64,000 nt of DNA. Source: Triticum aestivum (taxonomy: Eukaryota; Streptophyta; Magnoliopsida; Poales; Poaceae). A program made the translations under genes and the position numbers. The stretch covers positions 203,658,562 to 203,722,561 of the forward strand of contig NC_057801.1 of assembly GCF_018294505.1 (NCBI RefSeq), read 5' to 3'. The notes below the pieces were generated by a model. It did not search any database. It was not told the origin of the DNA and saw only the letters and a program-made list of their open reading frames with translations. Shown here piece by piece: positions 1 through 10,270 of this stretch. Positions within the stretch are counted from its first letter, which is position 1; each line of letters opens with the position of its first letter.

Positions 1-1219
1 TCTCTGCATGAAACTTTAATGCAGTTTTTAATCCTATGTTTACGGGTCGCTAGATTCTATAGACCTACCATATTATCTTTTCGAGATAACAGATCAACCA
101 TCATAATGGGCTTCTGTTGTAACATCTCCCATCTTTTGTGTTGTTATCTAAAAGCGGTATAGATTGGAGAAATTCATGCTAAGTATTGATCTAGAGGTTG
201 GGTCTTTGAGCCACTAAACTTAATTGTAAAACTGGGATTAAACTTATTATTTCTAAGCTCCCTGTTACAGAAAGAAGAATCAAGATCATTAATTATATGT
301 TGGATAAGATTGTTGATATTGTATTCTGTGGTCCTTTTCTTTTGTCAGATTATCTTATGCAGACTTCCATGGTACACAGATTGCCATTGCCTAGCGTCAA
401 CTACTCACTACTGCTACTACTTAGATACTGATTTGTCAGCTTTCCCTTTTATGATACATGTTTCATTATACTAACTAATAATTATAGATGAATTGTAATG
501 GTAAAGGGAATAAGTTTGTCTATTTTAAATGGCTTGTGTTCTGTATGGATTAATAGGCACTTGGCGCAAGCAGAGCACGCACAAACGTCCTTCTGATTTT
601 CTTAATTAGGCCTCACAAGTAGCAGGCAGCAGTTACAATCGATGGTGGTAGCATCAGTATCAACTACCAAGTACGTTTAATCACAGTTACTCATAAGCTT
701 AATATTTTGTATTGTGATGCAAGTTGAAGTACTCTGCAATCTGCACGGGGATGCCCACAATCACAATAAATTATTAATATCTCACAAATTTGCAGATTTT
801 ACTTCAAATACTTGTAGGATTGATTTCACAGAATTTGCCGCACACGCGGCCAAAACACGCCAAGATTGCACCTTTAGTACCATAATTATCAAGTGCAGTT
901 AATCTCAGTTACCCGGATGCTTAATATGTTGTAATAGTGATGCGGATCGAAGGAGGTCATCGCTATGAACATTGGAAACATGGTTGTGATTGAGGACAAC
1001 GAGCCCATGACAAGACGGCTCACGCTCACCACCATTAGAGATGAGGAAACTGTAGTTCTGCAGACTGCTTTGCTATCGCAGCAGTTGCTGCTGCAGTGCA
1101 AGCTATGGCTTAACAGAGGAAGTAATGGAGATTCATTCAGAGAGATTTTTTTGAGGATATTCAGAGAGAAATATTGCTGCCTTGGGGTGCTGTTGCTGCT
1201 TGTTCAGTACTACTATATA
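1..1219. other. Unassigned AT-rich DNA with a diverged direct repeat
   Basis: No gene or transposon could be recognised. A 44-45 base segment is present twice in diverged form (677-720 and 899-943; both run from TTAATC to GTGATGC). Around 965-1140 there is a short open stretch rich in GCA/GCT codons, but it has no recognisable domain and is too short to call. Bases 390-417 and 371-381 reappear at 2038-2108 (see that entry). Confidence 0.5.
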
Positions 1220-1379
1220 CTCCCTCCGTTCCCAAATATTTGTCTTTTTAAAGATTTCAACAAGTGACTACATACGAAATAAAATGAGTGAATCTACACT
1301 CTAAAATATGTCTACATACATTCATATGTTGTAACCATTTGAAATGTCTAGAAAGACAAGTATTTAGGAACGGAGGGAG
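1220..1379. mobile_element. Stowaway (Tc1/Mariner) MITE
   Basis: A 160-bp element with terminal inverted repeats CTCCCTCCGTTCCCAAATA and the imperfect complement at the right end (TATTTAGGAACGGAGGGAG). It is flanked by TA on both sides (1218-1219 and 1380-1381), the usual target duplication of Stowaway MITEs. It has no coding capacity and resembles the Thalos/Athos MITEs of Triticeae; the sub-family name is from memory and not certain. Confidence 0.95.
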
Positions 1380-2037
1380 TATTACTGTTGTGTGCTAGAT
1401 GTTGAGGAGAGACAGTGAGACTTACTGAGTTACGTTGTGACTGATTCAATTAGTTTCACTGATTTCTCCACAGATGAGGTGAGCGCCTGTAGTTCATTTC
1501 TCCCTTCTTTTGGTTCTCACTGTAGTTGACTCTTTTGATTTGCTTATTCTATGTATTTCAGTTGTAAAGAAGTTCAGTTGTTGTTCAAGAAAATCAAAGA
1601 AGTTAGGGATGACCAACCATCATCTATCAGAAGCTTATTAGGTAGGTTTATTTTGTTGCTCCAAACTGTGGCTCAGTTCGCACGTGCTTTATATGGTTTA
1701 GTTCTGCAGTCCCTATGAGCTCAGCTGTAGTTGTGGTTTGCCCCTGTCGGTAAGCTGTCCGACCGAGTCATGGGCCAGACAATACCCGAGTGGCCTTCTT
1801 GCTCCTGTGCATGGCCTGGGTGGACCTCTCTCTACCTATCGGAGTTATGGGCCAAATGACACGCGGGTGGGCTCCCTGCAAAGAGTTGATAAATATAGGT
1901 GCGCTTTGACCTTTTCGAGTTTGTGAGGCGTCATTTTCAGTGCAACCTAAAAACAACTACTATGGATAAATCTTTGAGAATATATCGCCTCCCGCTCACT
2001 ATATATATCAAGAGAAAAATAACTTGAGCGTGTATGT
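1380..2037. other. Unassigned DNA with one exon-like segment
   Basis: Bases 1562-1641 look like an internal exon: they follow a pyrimidine tract ending in CAG, are followed by GTAGGT, and have an open frame encoding a basic/acidic helix-like peptide (starts CKEVQLLFKKIKEV). I do not recognise the protein. Bases 1760-1880 hold two imperfect copies of a motif around ATGGGCCAxA. There is no convincing gene model, so a captured gene fragment or chance are both possible. Confidence 0.3.
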
Positions 2038-2108
2038 GTAGCAGTAGTGAGTAGTTGACGCTAGGGATACCACTGTTCCTCTAACCATCTAACCACAGGT
2101 ACACAGAT
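2038..2108. other. Mosaic patch of three copied segments (possible repair filler)
   Basis: Bases 2038-2065 are an exact 28-nt inverted copy of 390-417. Bases 2061-2100 are an exact 40-nt direct copy of 3220-3259, the 5' end of the downstream SINE. Bases 2098-2108 match 371-381 directly over 11 nt. Adjacent segments share 5 (CTAGG) and 3 (GGT) bases at their joins. This is the pattern left when a broken end is extended by repeated template switching, and it explains an isolated 40-nt SINE piece without a SINE body. Confidence 0.7.
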
Positions 2109-2149
2109 ACACTGCAAATCTAATTAATACGTGTACTCACGTAAAGTAT

Positions 2150-2470
2150 TAACATGTTTTAAATTTTTTGGGGACATTTAAAATGTGTTTTGCCTTCGAA
2201 AAATGCTATATAATTTTCAAAAAGTGTCTGTACATCTTAAAATGTTTGTTCAGTTTTAAGAAAGTGTTACCGTATATTTATATAGCGTTCATATAATTTC
2301 AAAAATGTTCACCCTTCTTTAAAGAAATATTCAAGTAATTCTAAAAAGTGTTCACGTGCTTCAAATATATTTGTAATTTAGAAAAATATGCATGCTCTTT
2401 TTAAAAGCCCATGTGATTTAAAGAGTGTTTATGTGTTATGGAAATAAGGTTGATGCATTCGTAACACAGA
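2150..2470. repeat. AT-rich degenerate short-period repeat
   Basis: A loosely repeated motif of roughly 25-35 bp around AAAATGTTCA and its variants (AAAGTGTTCA, AAAGTGTCTG) recurs about eight times. Similar degenerate stretches occur inside large grass DNA transposons, but no terminal repeats are visible here to assign it. Confidence 0.4.
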
Positions 2471-2551
2471 TGTACAAGTTCAAAGTGCGTGCTCTTTTAG
2501 CTCATGAAGAGCGGCTATCACGTCCAGCTTGATGAATTAGTTTTAAAAGTA

Positions 2552-2712
2552 TTCCCTCCGTTCCCAAATATTTATCTTTCTAGGCATTTTAAATGGACAG
2601 AACATACAGATGTATGTAGACTTATTTTTAGAGTGTAGATTCACTCGTTTTACTTTGTATGTAGTCATTTGTTGAAAACTCTAGAAAGACAAATATTTAG
2701 AAACGGAGGGAG
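2552..2712. mobile_element. Stowaway MITE (second copy)
   Basis: A 161-bp element closely related to the one at 1220-1379 but in inverted orientation internally. The ends are TTCCCTCCGTTCCCAAATA and TATTTAGAAACGGAGGGAG, with TA at 2550-2551 and 2713-2714. The first base of the left terminus is T instead of the usual C, and the right terminus has one change, so the copy is slightly decayed. Confidence 0.93.
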
Positions 2713-2940
2713 TATTATACTTCGCTTGCTATGGCCCAGTTCAATAACGGATATGTCATGTGGTGGCCGAGATAATCACCTTGTGGTGCCGAGATAATCA
2801 CCTTGTGATTGACCACGTTCGAATGCATTATGATCATGTCGACACCACGATCATCGGCAAGGGCGGAAAGAAGGATAAGCAACACATGTAAGGCGCTACG
2901 TTGAAATAGATAGCGTCAACATGGACCTATGAAGGGGTCT

Positions 2941-3267
2941 TTTTTTTTGAACATCAGTACAGACGCAAGCGCTCATACATACATGCATACACTCACCCCT
3001 ATGAACGCATACACTCACCCCTATGAACGCACACACGCACGCCCTACCCCTATGAGCACCTCCGAGAGACCGAGCCGGCATTGTCATCTTGAAATTTACG
3101 AAGTCACCGTAGGCGCCTCGTCGTCGACGTGAACGTCTCCTCCCACTGAAAGCGCATCGCCGGAAATCCTAAAATAAATCTAGAAATAATGCAAGCACCA
3201 GGACTTGAACCCTGGTGGGCTAGGGATACCACTGTTCCTCTAACCATCTAACCACAGGTTGGTTCGC
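2941..3267 (-). mobile_element. Au-type SINE (tRNA-derived), full length
   Basis: Read on the minus strand this is a tRNA-derived SINE. The head (3190-3260) contains GTGGTTAGATGGTTAGAGGA (box A region) and GGTTCAAGTCC (box B / T-arm). A tRNA-unrelated body follows, then the TCATAGGGGT-containing repeats and a 3' run of T/A (2941-2949). A 15-bp target duplication with one mismatch flanks it: CCTATGAAGGGGTCT (2926-2940) and CCTATGGAGGGGTCT (3268-3282). I recognise the body as the Au SINE family of Aegilops/wheat. It has no protein; mobility would depend on LINE machinery. Confidence 0.9.
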
Positions 3268-3317
3268 CCTATGGAGGGGTCTTGAGTGATGCTTATTGTT
3301 GTAGGAGCATACAATTT

Positions 3318-3351
3318 TTTTCCCGTTGCAACGCACGGGCAACTTTCCTAG
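3318..3351 (+). mobile_element. Helitron 3' terminus
   Basis: A GC-rich imperfect hairpin (CCCGTTGCAACGCACGGG) followed after a few bases by CTAG (3348-3351) and then T is the canonical Helitron 3' end. This version is very common in grasses. No convincing 5' end (TC after A) was found upstream, so only the terminus is claimed and the element may be truncated or interrupted by the SINE. Confidence 0.65.
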
Positions 3352-6300
3352 TCTAAGAAAAAAAATGATACCGCTAAAGAAAAGGATTATTAGTTTTAAG
3401 TTAAAAAAACAACCCCCAAACCTCATAGCTATTCGCTCAATCTTTTCCATCTCTTCTTTCTCTCAAACGTGAAACAGAGGAGTCAGGGAGGCGACCAGCG
3501 ACAGCCACGACCGTAATCCAGGCCAGGAACACCGGCGACGAAGGCTATCACCGGAGACTGAAGAAGACGACCAGGTACACCGCCGACTCCCTTCTTCCAC
3601 TTATCCCATTGATATGACGCCCCTCCCCAAACCCTAGGCTGTAGATTGGTTAATGTCCATTGTCCCCATTACTTCTATCAAGATTTTCTCATCCCATCTC
3701 AATTTTCAACATAGGATGTTCAAAGATTGATTGAGTAACTTAGTTTCATAGAAAACCATTTAGATTCAAGATAAATTACAGATTGGTTGTAGATAACTAT
3801 GAATGAACTACAGATGTACAACTCTCACTAGCCGCTTGCTGAATATGACTGTGTTTTGTTCTTTTTATATATGTTGCCAATCAGTTGTGAGGATCCCTAA
3901 TGTGAGCTCCAAGGAAGCGGTACATGAATCGCCATTCATTCAGAACAAAAAAAAATCTTCGTTCAAGTGTAACTGAAAGTTGGCTTTTTAGGTAACAAAC
4001 CTATATAATAGTGAGTTATGGTCCTGCTCATTACGGTTTCTTCAAAGTACCATATTTAGTGGTCACCTTGAAATCAATGACAGCTTAATTATTTTGCTGA
4101 ATATCTTTGTTTTGATACATATAGGTTGGTGTAACTTCAAGCTTTAGAATTTCAATACATTATTAGGTTATTCAAGGAACTAATATAATTACTCTCATGA
4201 CCAGCTACAAATTTATCTAAAATACTACTTAATTTCCACATGAGAAGTGCTTCTCTACTTGCTTGTAGCTGAGTGACTAAATGTAGTTCAATGAAGAAAT
4301 CTCAGTGTGATCTGTGTGCGGTGCACTTTGCAAAAAAAGCAAAAAAAATTCTTATCTAATTTCCACATGAGTAGAGCTTCACTGCAAAATTTATATAGTC
4401 CTTATGTTTCCTAATTGAACCACACGTGGACCAGGACTCCAGGAGCAAACTGATTGATGACGGTCGCCGCCGACTTCTGCTACCAAAAATCCCAAGGTTT
4501 TGTTTCTTGAATCTTCTTCCTGAACGATCAGTTAACCTACCTTGCGCACAGAGGTACATGTAACTCGGCTTCAGGTCCTAGCCAAATCAGTCCTACTGTG
4601 CGGCACAGGTAACAACACACGTACAGCTGCAGCCGAAGAAGGAGTTATGTGATATGTGGAGTACGTGCAGATGGAGGCAACAGTGGGAGATGGAGCAGAA
4701 TAAGATTAGAAACCATGTTCCAGTGTGTCACTATATTGATTCGGCATTTGGTAAGTATGTGTCCGCTGGTGTTACAATAATGCTAGAGTGTGCAAAATAT
4801 TATGCCATTATGATCGTGACTTCAGTGCAAGAATTTTGTAGCCGGTGATATGCATGTTTGATAAGCTTTTGGACACTAGCCTACTGAAAACCAAGGTGCC
4901 AAATCAATGATTGTTCATCAAATAAAACCCATGTTTATATGTATACCTTTGAGTTAATTTCACTCACGGACCTGTATAACATTCTATAGTTACTGCAGCT
5001 ATGCGCCTGGACATTAAAATTTATTATGTCTTTAATGGCAGGAAAGTATACAGTCTGTAATCTTTTGTTAGTTGGATTCGCAGTAGTGTTACACCCACCA
5101 TGTTAAGTTCCAGGATTCAAGATGAGGTGGAGGTCCAAGTGAGAGTGCAAACATGTTTCTGCGGTCACCTAAATTTTCTTAGTGTCTAGAGATTTTGTAT
5201 TCTCTCTGATGTTCTTTGAACTCATGATGTCCAAGATTGCCCGTTCGATATGAATTAGAAAAGAATAAATGTACTAATTCGGTTGTTCCCTAGGTTCCTT
5301 GCCACCTAGAGGAGCTGTAGAATTTTACTTGTGGGGGAAAAAGTACACATGTGATGATTTGAGTTAAAAAAACATAGAAGGATTTGGCTTTCGTACTAGG
5401 TTGTTTACTACCATGAGGAGCTCCAGAGGCTTAACAAAAGCACTTAGCTTAAAGTTGTGGTTTCCGGTTCTTGTGTCTGAGACATGGCACATGAATTTCA
5501 GTGACCATTATTTGCAGGAAATCAGTGAGACGTTTGTGTAGTACTATCTTCATATTAATTTGTTCACAAGACTATTCTTAGAGGTGTAGTTAATAACATT
5601 GGCCATCATAGCTGCATCAGTAATAATGTTTTCCATAGCATTTTCTTCACAATATTATTTTTTTGTACTCTTTTAGAATATCTAAAATACATGTACAGGA
5701 CCCCATTGAATGTTGGTGTGATGTAGTTGCAAACAACGGTTATCACAGCCTCATAGGTGCCTCATCTAGATGTTTGTCTTATATGTAGTAGTGTGTATTC
5801 TCTCACTCTTTTCAACCATTCTCCATCTAAACAAGTGACACGATGCTAAAAGGTTTCTTCAGCTCGGAGTATTAGTAAGTAAATACTCTTTTGTATGTAT
5901 ATATTATATAGCTGTAAAGGATTTTTTGATATATATTTTACTGTTTAAACAGCCTTGGAAGAACCCTTGATTTATTTGGGAAAAGAAAGTGGATGCACCA
6001 TGTGAGTTATTTGGAACCTTGATGTAGCAAATTAATACATATATGACCTTCAGCAGAAGCTCATCTATTTAATATAAAAAGTAAATGATGGGTTAACTAG
6101 AAAAAGAAAGTACATTAGAAATTCTAACAAAAATTAGAAACATCTAGCATTAATTTAATAACTCGGGAAACCACAGCCAATAGATCTCAACAATTACCTA
6201 TTATTGTTACAAATGAAAGAAAATTACCCACCTATGCCATTACTATTTTCCTACCATACATATGTGCATAAACAAAATCAATCAAAGGTTGTCTGCTATT

Positions 6301-7026
6301 GCAGCCGGGAAAAAAGGCACTAGAAAAAACAGAAAGAGAACTCCTCGTGAAAAAAAGGGAAAGAAAGCTGCAGGCTATACATCCTTCTGTGGCCGCCATG
6401 TCCAATCTATATGCGCCTGCCATGTCTGATCTGTATGCCCTTGACATGTCCTCCCTTCTTCATGAGTTTGATCTGCCTGGCCTCCTTCTCCATGAGTTTG
6501 ATCTGCCTTGACCTATTCACTAATCTGCAAATAGGAGTAATCTACAAAAAGTTGACCTATCTGCTGCCAAAAATCATCAAGTACCGTGGTTCCGAACGAT
6601 GTTGTGTATGGGCTTTAGTTGTCCGCACACACCGGGTAAGAAAATCGCTTCATGCATCGCGACTGAAAGCAAGCTCTAGGTATTGGTAACTACTAATGTC
6701 TTCTGATTCCTCTGTATATAATACTAATTGTCTCCAGATTTATTTAATCATTGGATTAATCCTTTGCTTTCTTACACATTGCCCATGCAGGGGAGACCAA
6801 TCAATCAACTAAATAGAAGAGTTGTGCTCATAATGGCTTGCATGCAACCATAATATGCATGGAACATGTACGCGTACATTTTTTATTTAATTAGTTCACG
6901 TGTCAGTTGCATTTGTGTTCCACTCTGATTTATCTATAATAGCCTGTATCTCTATTCTGGGCAAAAATAATAGTATATATGTCTATATGACTGTGTTACA
7001 CCATGGTGTTTCTGTCATTATATATA
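3352..7026. other. Unassigned intergenic DNA with minor repeats
   Basis: I found no ORF with a recognisable domain and no transposon termini. Bases 3440-3571 are GC-richer, resemble a 5' exon/UTR, and end in CAG just before GTACAC, so a non-coding or remnant transcript is conceivable. AATTTCCACATGAG occurs twice (near 4234 and 4358). Bases 6392-6513 are a small minisatellite, listed separately. Confidence 0.35.
6392..6513. repeat. Two adjoining short tandem repeats
   Basis: The first part has about two and a half ~24-bp units around GCCATGTCTGATCTGTATGC. The second has two ~30-bp units around CTTCTCCATGAGTTTGATCT. All frames give only short peptides, so the repeat is not obviously coding. 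Confidence 0.6.
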
Positions 7027-7114
7027 TCTCTATAATAAGTACCCTCTCCACCTGAAGAAACTCACTATTTTCGACCTATATGAAGTCGAGCAGACACTTT
7101 CATTGGTCATGTAA

Positions 7115-7443
7115 GAGGCACCGAAAGAATCAGATCTGCTTTTGTAGATTACTGGATAGCTCAAGGTAGATACACAACGAAACAGTTGTTCAATATTACA
7201 TATATAGTTGAATTATTTGTCCAGTACATTGGAACCATAAGTACTGTCCTGGTGTGGTCAATGCTCTAATGCATGGTTGATCAATTAGGTGGAAAAATAC
7301 ATTTGTTGATTCATATATATATTTTGCTTTGTTAATGTTTCAATAATAAGAGTTTTTGTGTGTGTTAATTATCTGAAAATGGGACCACAAATATACAGGA
7401 GGTGCCGACAGAGTAAGATCGGTGTTCGTAGATTACTGGACAT
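7115..7443 (+). other. Pair of related exon-like segments
   Basis: Bases 7115-7165 and 7399-7443 share about 80% identity over 44 nt, including TTCGTAGATTACTGGA in the second and TTTGTAGATTACTGGA in the first. Both are preceded by AG and followed by a donor-like GTAGAT or GTAAGT. They could be duplicated mini-exons of a transcript or a captured gene fragment. No protein family is recognised. Confidence 0.35.
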
Positions 7444-9182
7444 GTAAGTTAGACAAGCGCGCTCTCTGGCTCTGTCTTAAATCCAACTATTTTGTCATAT
7501 TAGTTCATTATAAGTATTCATATTAGTAGATGCCTTCCGAAAATGCTTTTCTTGGATCATTTCCTTTCCTCAGTAGTAGTATGTCATTTGGTATTTCGTT
7601 TTCAATTCCACGCTTTCTGATGATGTATTTCTTCCATCACCAGCATTCAGAATCCACACTGGAAAGCTACCAGACTTGATGGATCAATCGAATCAATCGA
7701 CTACTTGCATCTAGCAACATGATACTCACACTGATCGGTTTTAATTGCGCCTGTTTCCATGTTTTCCACTACATGAATGAGCAGTCCAAGCGTTGGCAAC
7801 ATGCCTCCCCTGTTTCACCTAATAGGGCATCATGTGCCCGTACAAAGTAGAAACTAACGTCACAAGAGGTAGTTTTTATCTTGATGGTGGGTAATTGTTC
7901 TGCCGCTACTCCCACAAATCCTCTTGGTAACTATATGCAATCCTTCTCAGAAGTCCTTCGCCGCCACACGATCAGGTGCAACACCAAGAGCAAAAAAGTT
8001 GGTTGCCGGACATGTGATTTTATAAGCTGCAGCCGCCGGGGAAGGCCAATGACGATGTACCCCTACAAGCAAATACATAGTCAAGAATTTTTTTAGGAGA
8101 AGACCAATGTTGATGCGCCAGGGCAAGAAGTACAGATAGTCTAGGTTACCTTTTTCTTTGGAGAAATTGAGTTGATTATGACCTTCTACTTGTAGCTCAT
8201 TTCTTTATAAAATTTACCTATGGATCAAGCAGAGTAAGAGACCACACACACTGATCCGTGATCAATATTTCAATTTATGACCCTGAATTGTGCAATATAG
8301 TATTAGTCTCTACCAATGTATCTAGATATTATTATTTTTTGCTTCTGAAGCATGTGGTTCTATGGTCCTTTCTGTGGCATTAAATTGATGTTAGTACATT
8401 CATTTAATCCTTTCGTAAATATACAAAACACACCATTAACTATCAAGACAAAGATGGGGTCCTGATATTTTTAAAATATGGTAGATAGACTCCGAGACCG
8501 TTTGAATTGGTGATTTTTTGTAAAAAAATTGAAGGACTACAATTATAGTATAGCGGTGCTTTAAAATTCATGTACACCTAACAGAAATTCTCTTTTGTGT
8601 TTCACAATTCTTTTTTCAACATTTATTTATTCATTTTTTTCATGGAATTTAGCATGCCACATAATCCTAAATCTTGATGCAATAAAAGTTATGAAAACTT
8701 CAAGATCCGCCAATGTAGCAATCTCACGTATAAACGTGTTTTCACACAAATTGCTACGTTTAACCTACTAAATCCATTTTATAAACTCAAATGAGAAAAC
8801 ACAATTAAATTTGCTTTAAATATATTAGATTAGATATTCAAATGCTAATTATAGAAGTGGTAAAAAATATTAATTTAAATTAGTATTCAATCTCTAATAT
8901 CATGTTGAATTTTATCTAACTTTGTGCTATTACGCCATACTTTTATTTGTAATATAAATTATTTTGAAAAAAGATGTACTCTACAATGCTTGAATATTGT
9001 ACTCCAATTGTGGTCAGAGAAATAACAAATTTTTATCACTGTTCTAATTTCTAATGCAAAGGTTGTATTTTAACAACATCTATTTTCTACAAAGGTACCC
9101 AAAAATATTATAATGTTTGTTGGCATTATGCTCTTTTATGATTGGTCATTATCTGACAACTATGTTACAAAAACACTACTTA
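7444..9182. other. AT-rich DNA without recognised genes
   Basis: A 71-codon ORF (7881-8096) is the longest open frame here. It has no known motif, and its sequence context does not suggest coding. The remainder is A/T-rich sequence with no transposon termini that I could support. Confidence 0.4.
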
Positions 9183-9276
9183 CTCCAATCTATATTAGTT
9201 GTTGCTGAAACAGATGTATCATAATTCAGTGCTACATACATCTATTTGAGCGACAACTAATATTGATCAGAGGGAG
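9183..9276. mobile_element. Short Stowaway-like MITE
   Basis: A 94-bp inverted-repeat element. The left arm CTCCAATCTATATTAGTTGT pairs with the complement of the right arm, which ends TTGATCAGAGGGAG. TA lies on both sides (9181-9182 and 9277-9278). The arms carry the AACAGATGTAT / ATACATCTATTTGAG pairing typical of Triticeae Mariner MITEs. Several mismatches indicate age. Confidence 0.85.
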
Positions 9277-9928
9277 TACATAGATTTATCAAAAGTGATC
9301 CCTTGCAACATTAAACATTACTCCACATAATTGTAAGAGTTAAACCAAAAATTGTTTGATGCATACAAGATATGGTAATATATTAAATTTAAACCATTTT
9401 TTATATTGTAAGGGGTTGCCCACACATTGTGTGGGCCAAGTGAGAACTACTAAATCAGTGTTTTAAAGAAAATATAAAATAAAGCAATATGGTAAGAATG
9501 CCGAAATAATGATTCAAATATAATTTGCACAACACGACTAATCATAAAAAATAAATTTACGTTAATGACTAATAGATAACATAGACATAATTAAATATCA
9601 ATATAAATCAAAAGTACCTAGGATAAAATTATGTTTAAAAAAAATCTTATATTTGTAATTGTCATGACATTCGGTTACAACATTTTTAAAAAATAATCAA
9701 ATAATATGTTGTTATTATTGAACTTTTTAATGTTCTAGCCCGCGCATCGAGCGGGCCACTTTCCTAGTTTCGGAAACAGCAATTCACGCCACTATGAGCA
9801 CGCCTATAAAAAGTGCTATGATGATAGGGATTAACCAACAATTCTTTAAATTCATTCTTTTATGAATATACACGGCCAGACTATTACATTATATGAGGAG
9901 AGAAAGAAGCAATCAAAGATGGGTGTTT

Positions 9929-10270
9929 CTGCTCCCGCGCTGACGGAAAAAATCAAAATAAATACTAGAAAAATTCAAAAAATATCCAATTTTTTTGTGT
10001 GGTAGATAATTTAATATGTGAGGTTCGCTCTAAATTTCAACTCATTTGGATGTTTGAGCAGCTCTCGGCAAAAAAGACAAGATCAGTGCCTGTAAAAATA
10101 TTTACTGTTCATGCACTGTTCTGACCCGATTCGTCTTTTTTGCCGAGAGCTGCTCAGAAGTCCAAATGAGTTGAAATTTGGAGCGTACCTCACACATCAA
10201 ATTATCTACCACGCAAAAAAATTGGATTTTTTTTAGTATTTGTTTTGATTATTTTTCTGATCGGGAGCAG
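9929..10270. mobile_element. Foldback MITE with ~150-bp arms
   Basis: The termini are CTGCTCCCG and CGGGAGCAG, and inverted similarity continues for about 150 bp on each side. For example GAGCAGCTCTCGGCAAAAAA on the left pairs with TTTTTTGCCGAGAGCTGCTC on the right. The arms are separated by a short loop near 10100. The flanks ATGGGTGTTT and ATGAGTCTGG match at 6 of 10 positions, possibly a worn 9-10 bp Mutator-type target duplication. No coding capacity; the superfamily is uncertain. Confidence 0.75.

Larger units (their letters stand above)
7027..9767 (+). mobile_element. Possible non-autonomous Helitron (3' end solid, 5' end tentative)
   Basis: The right end has a perfect 6-bp stem (GCCCGC/GCGGGC, 9738-9756) followed by CACTTTC, then CTAG at 9764-9767 and T, a canonical Helitron 3' terminus. 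The best 5' candidate is TCTCTATAATAAGTACC at 7027, preceded by A, but this choice is weak. The interior is AT-rich, has no Rep/helicase ORF, and contains a Stowaway-like MITE and two related exon-like segments. Confidence 0.45.

Noticed and set aside
965..1140. Possible alanine-rich protein exon
   Set aside because: Frame AxxFAIAAVAAAVQAMA is short, followed by stops, and has no supporting splice or homology that I could recognise.
1738..1956. Short ORFs on both strands around an imperfect duplicated motif
   Set aside because: 62 codons each, no domain, no conserved start context.
3190..3260. tRNA gene on the minus strand
   Set aside because: A and B box sequences are present, but there is no complete cloverleaf or acceptor stem and the sequence continues into a SINE body with target duplication.
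6232..6689. Overlapping ORFs in the minisatellite region
   Set aside because: Open frames result from the tandem repeats; no domain or start context.
9405..9450. Another Helitron 3' end (hairpin GCCCACACATTGTGTGGGC)
   Set aside because: The hairpin is excellent but the following bases give CTAA then A instead of CTRR then T, at a long distance. Left as a hairpin of unknown origin.
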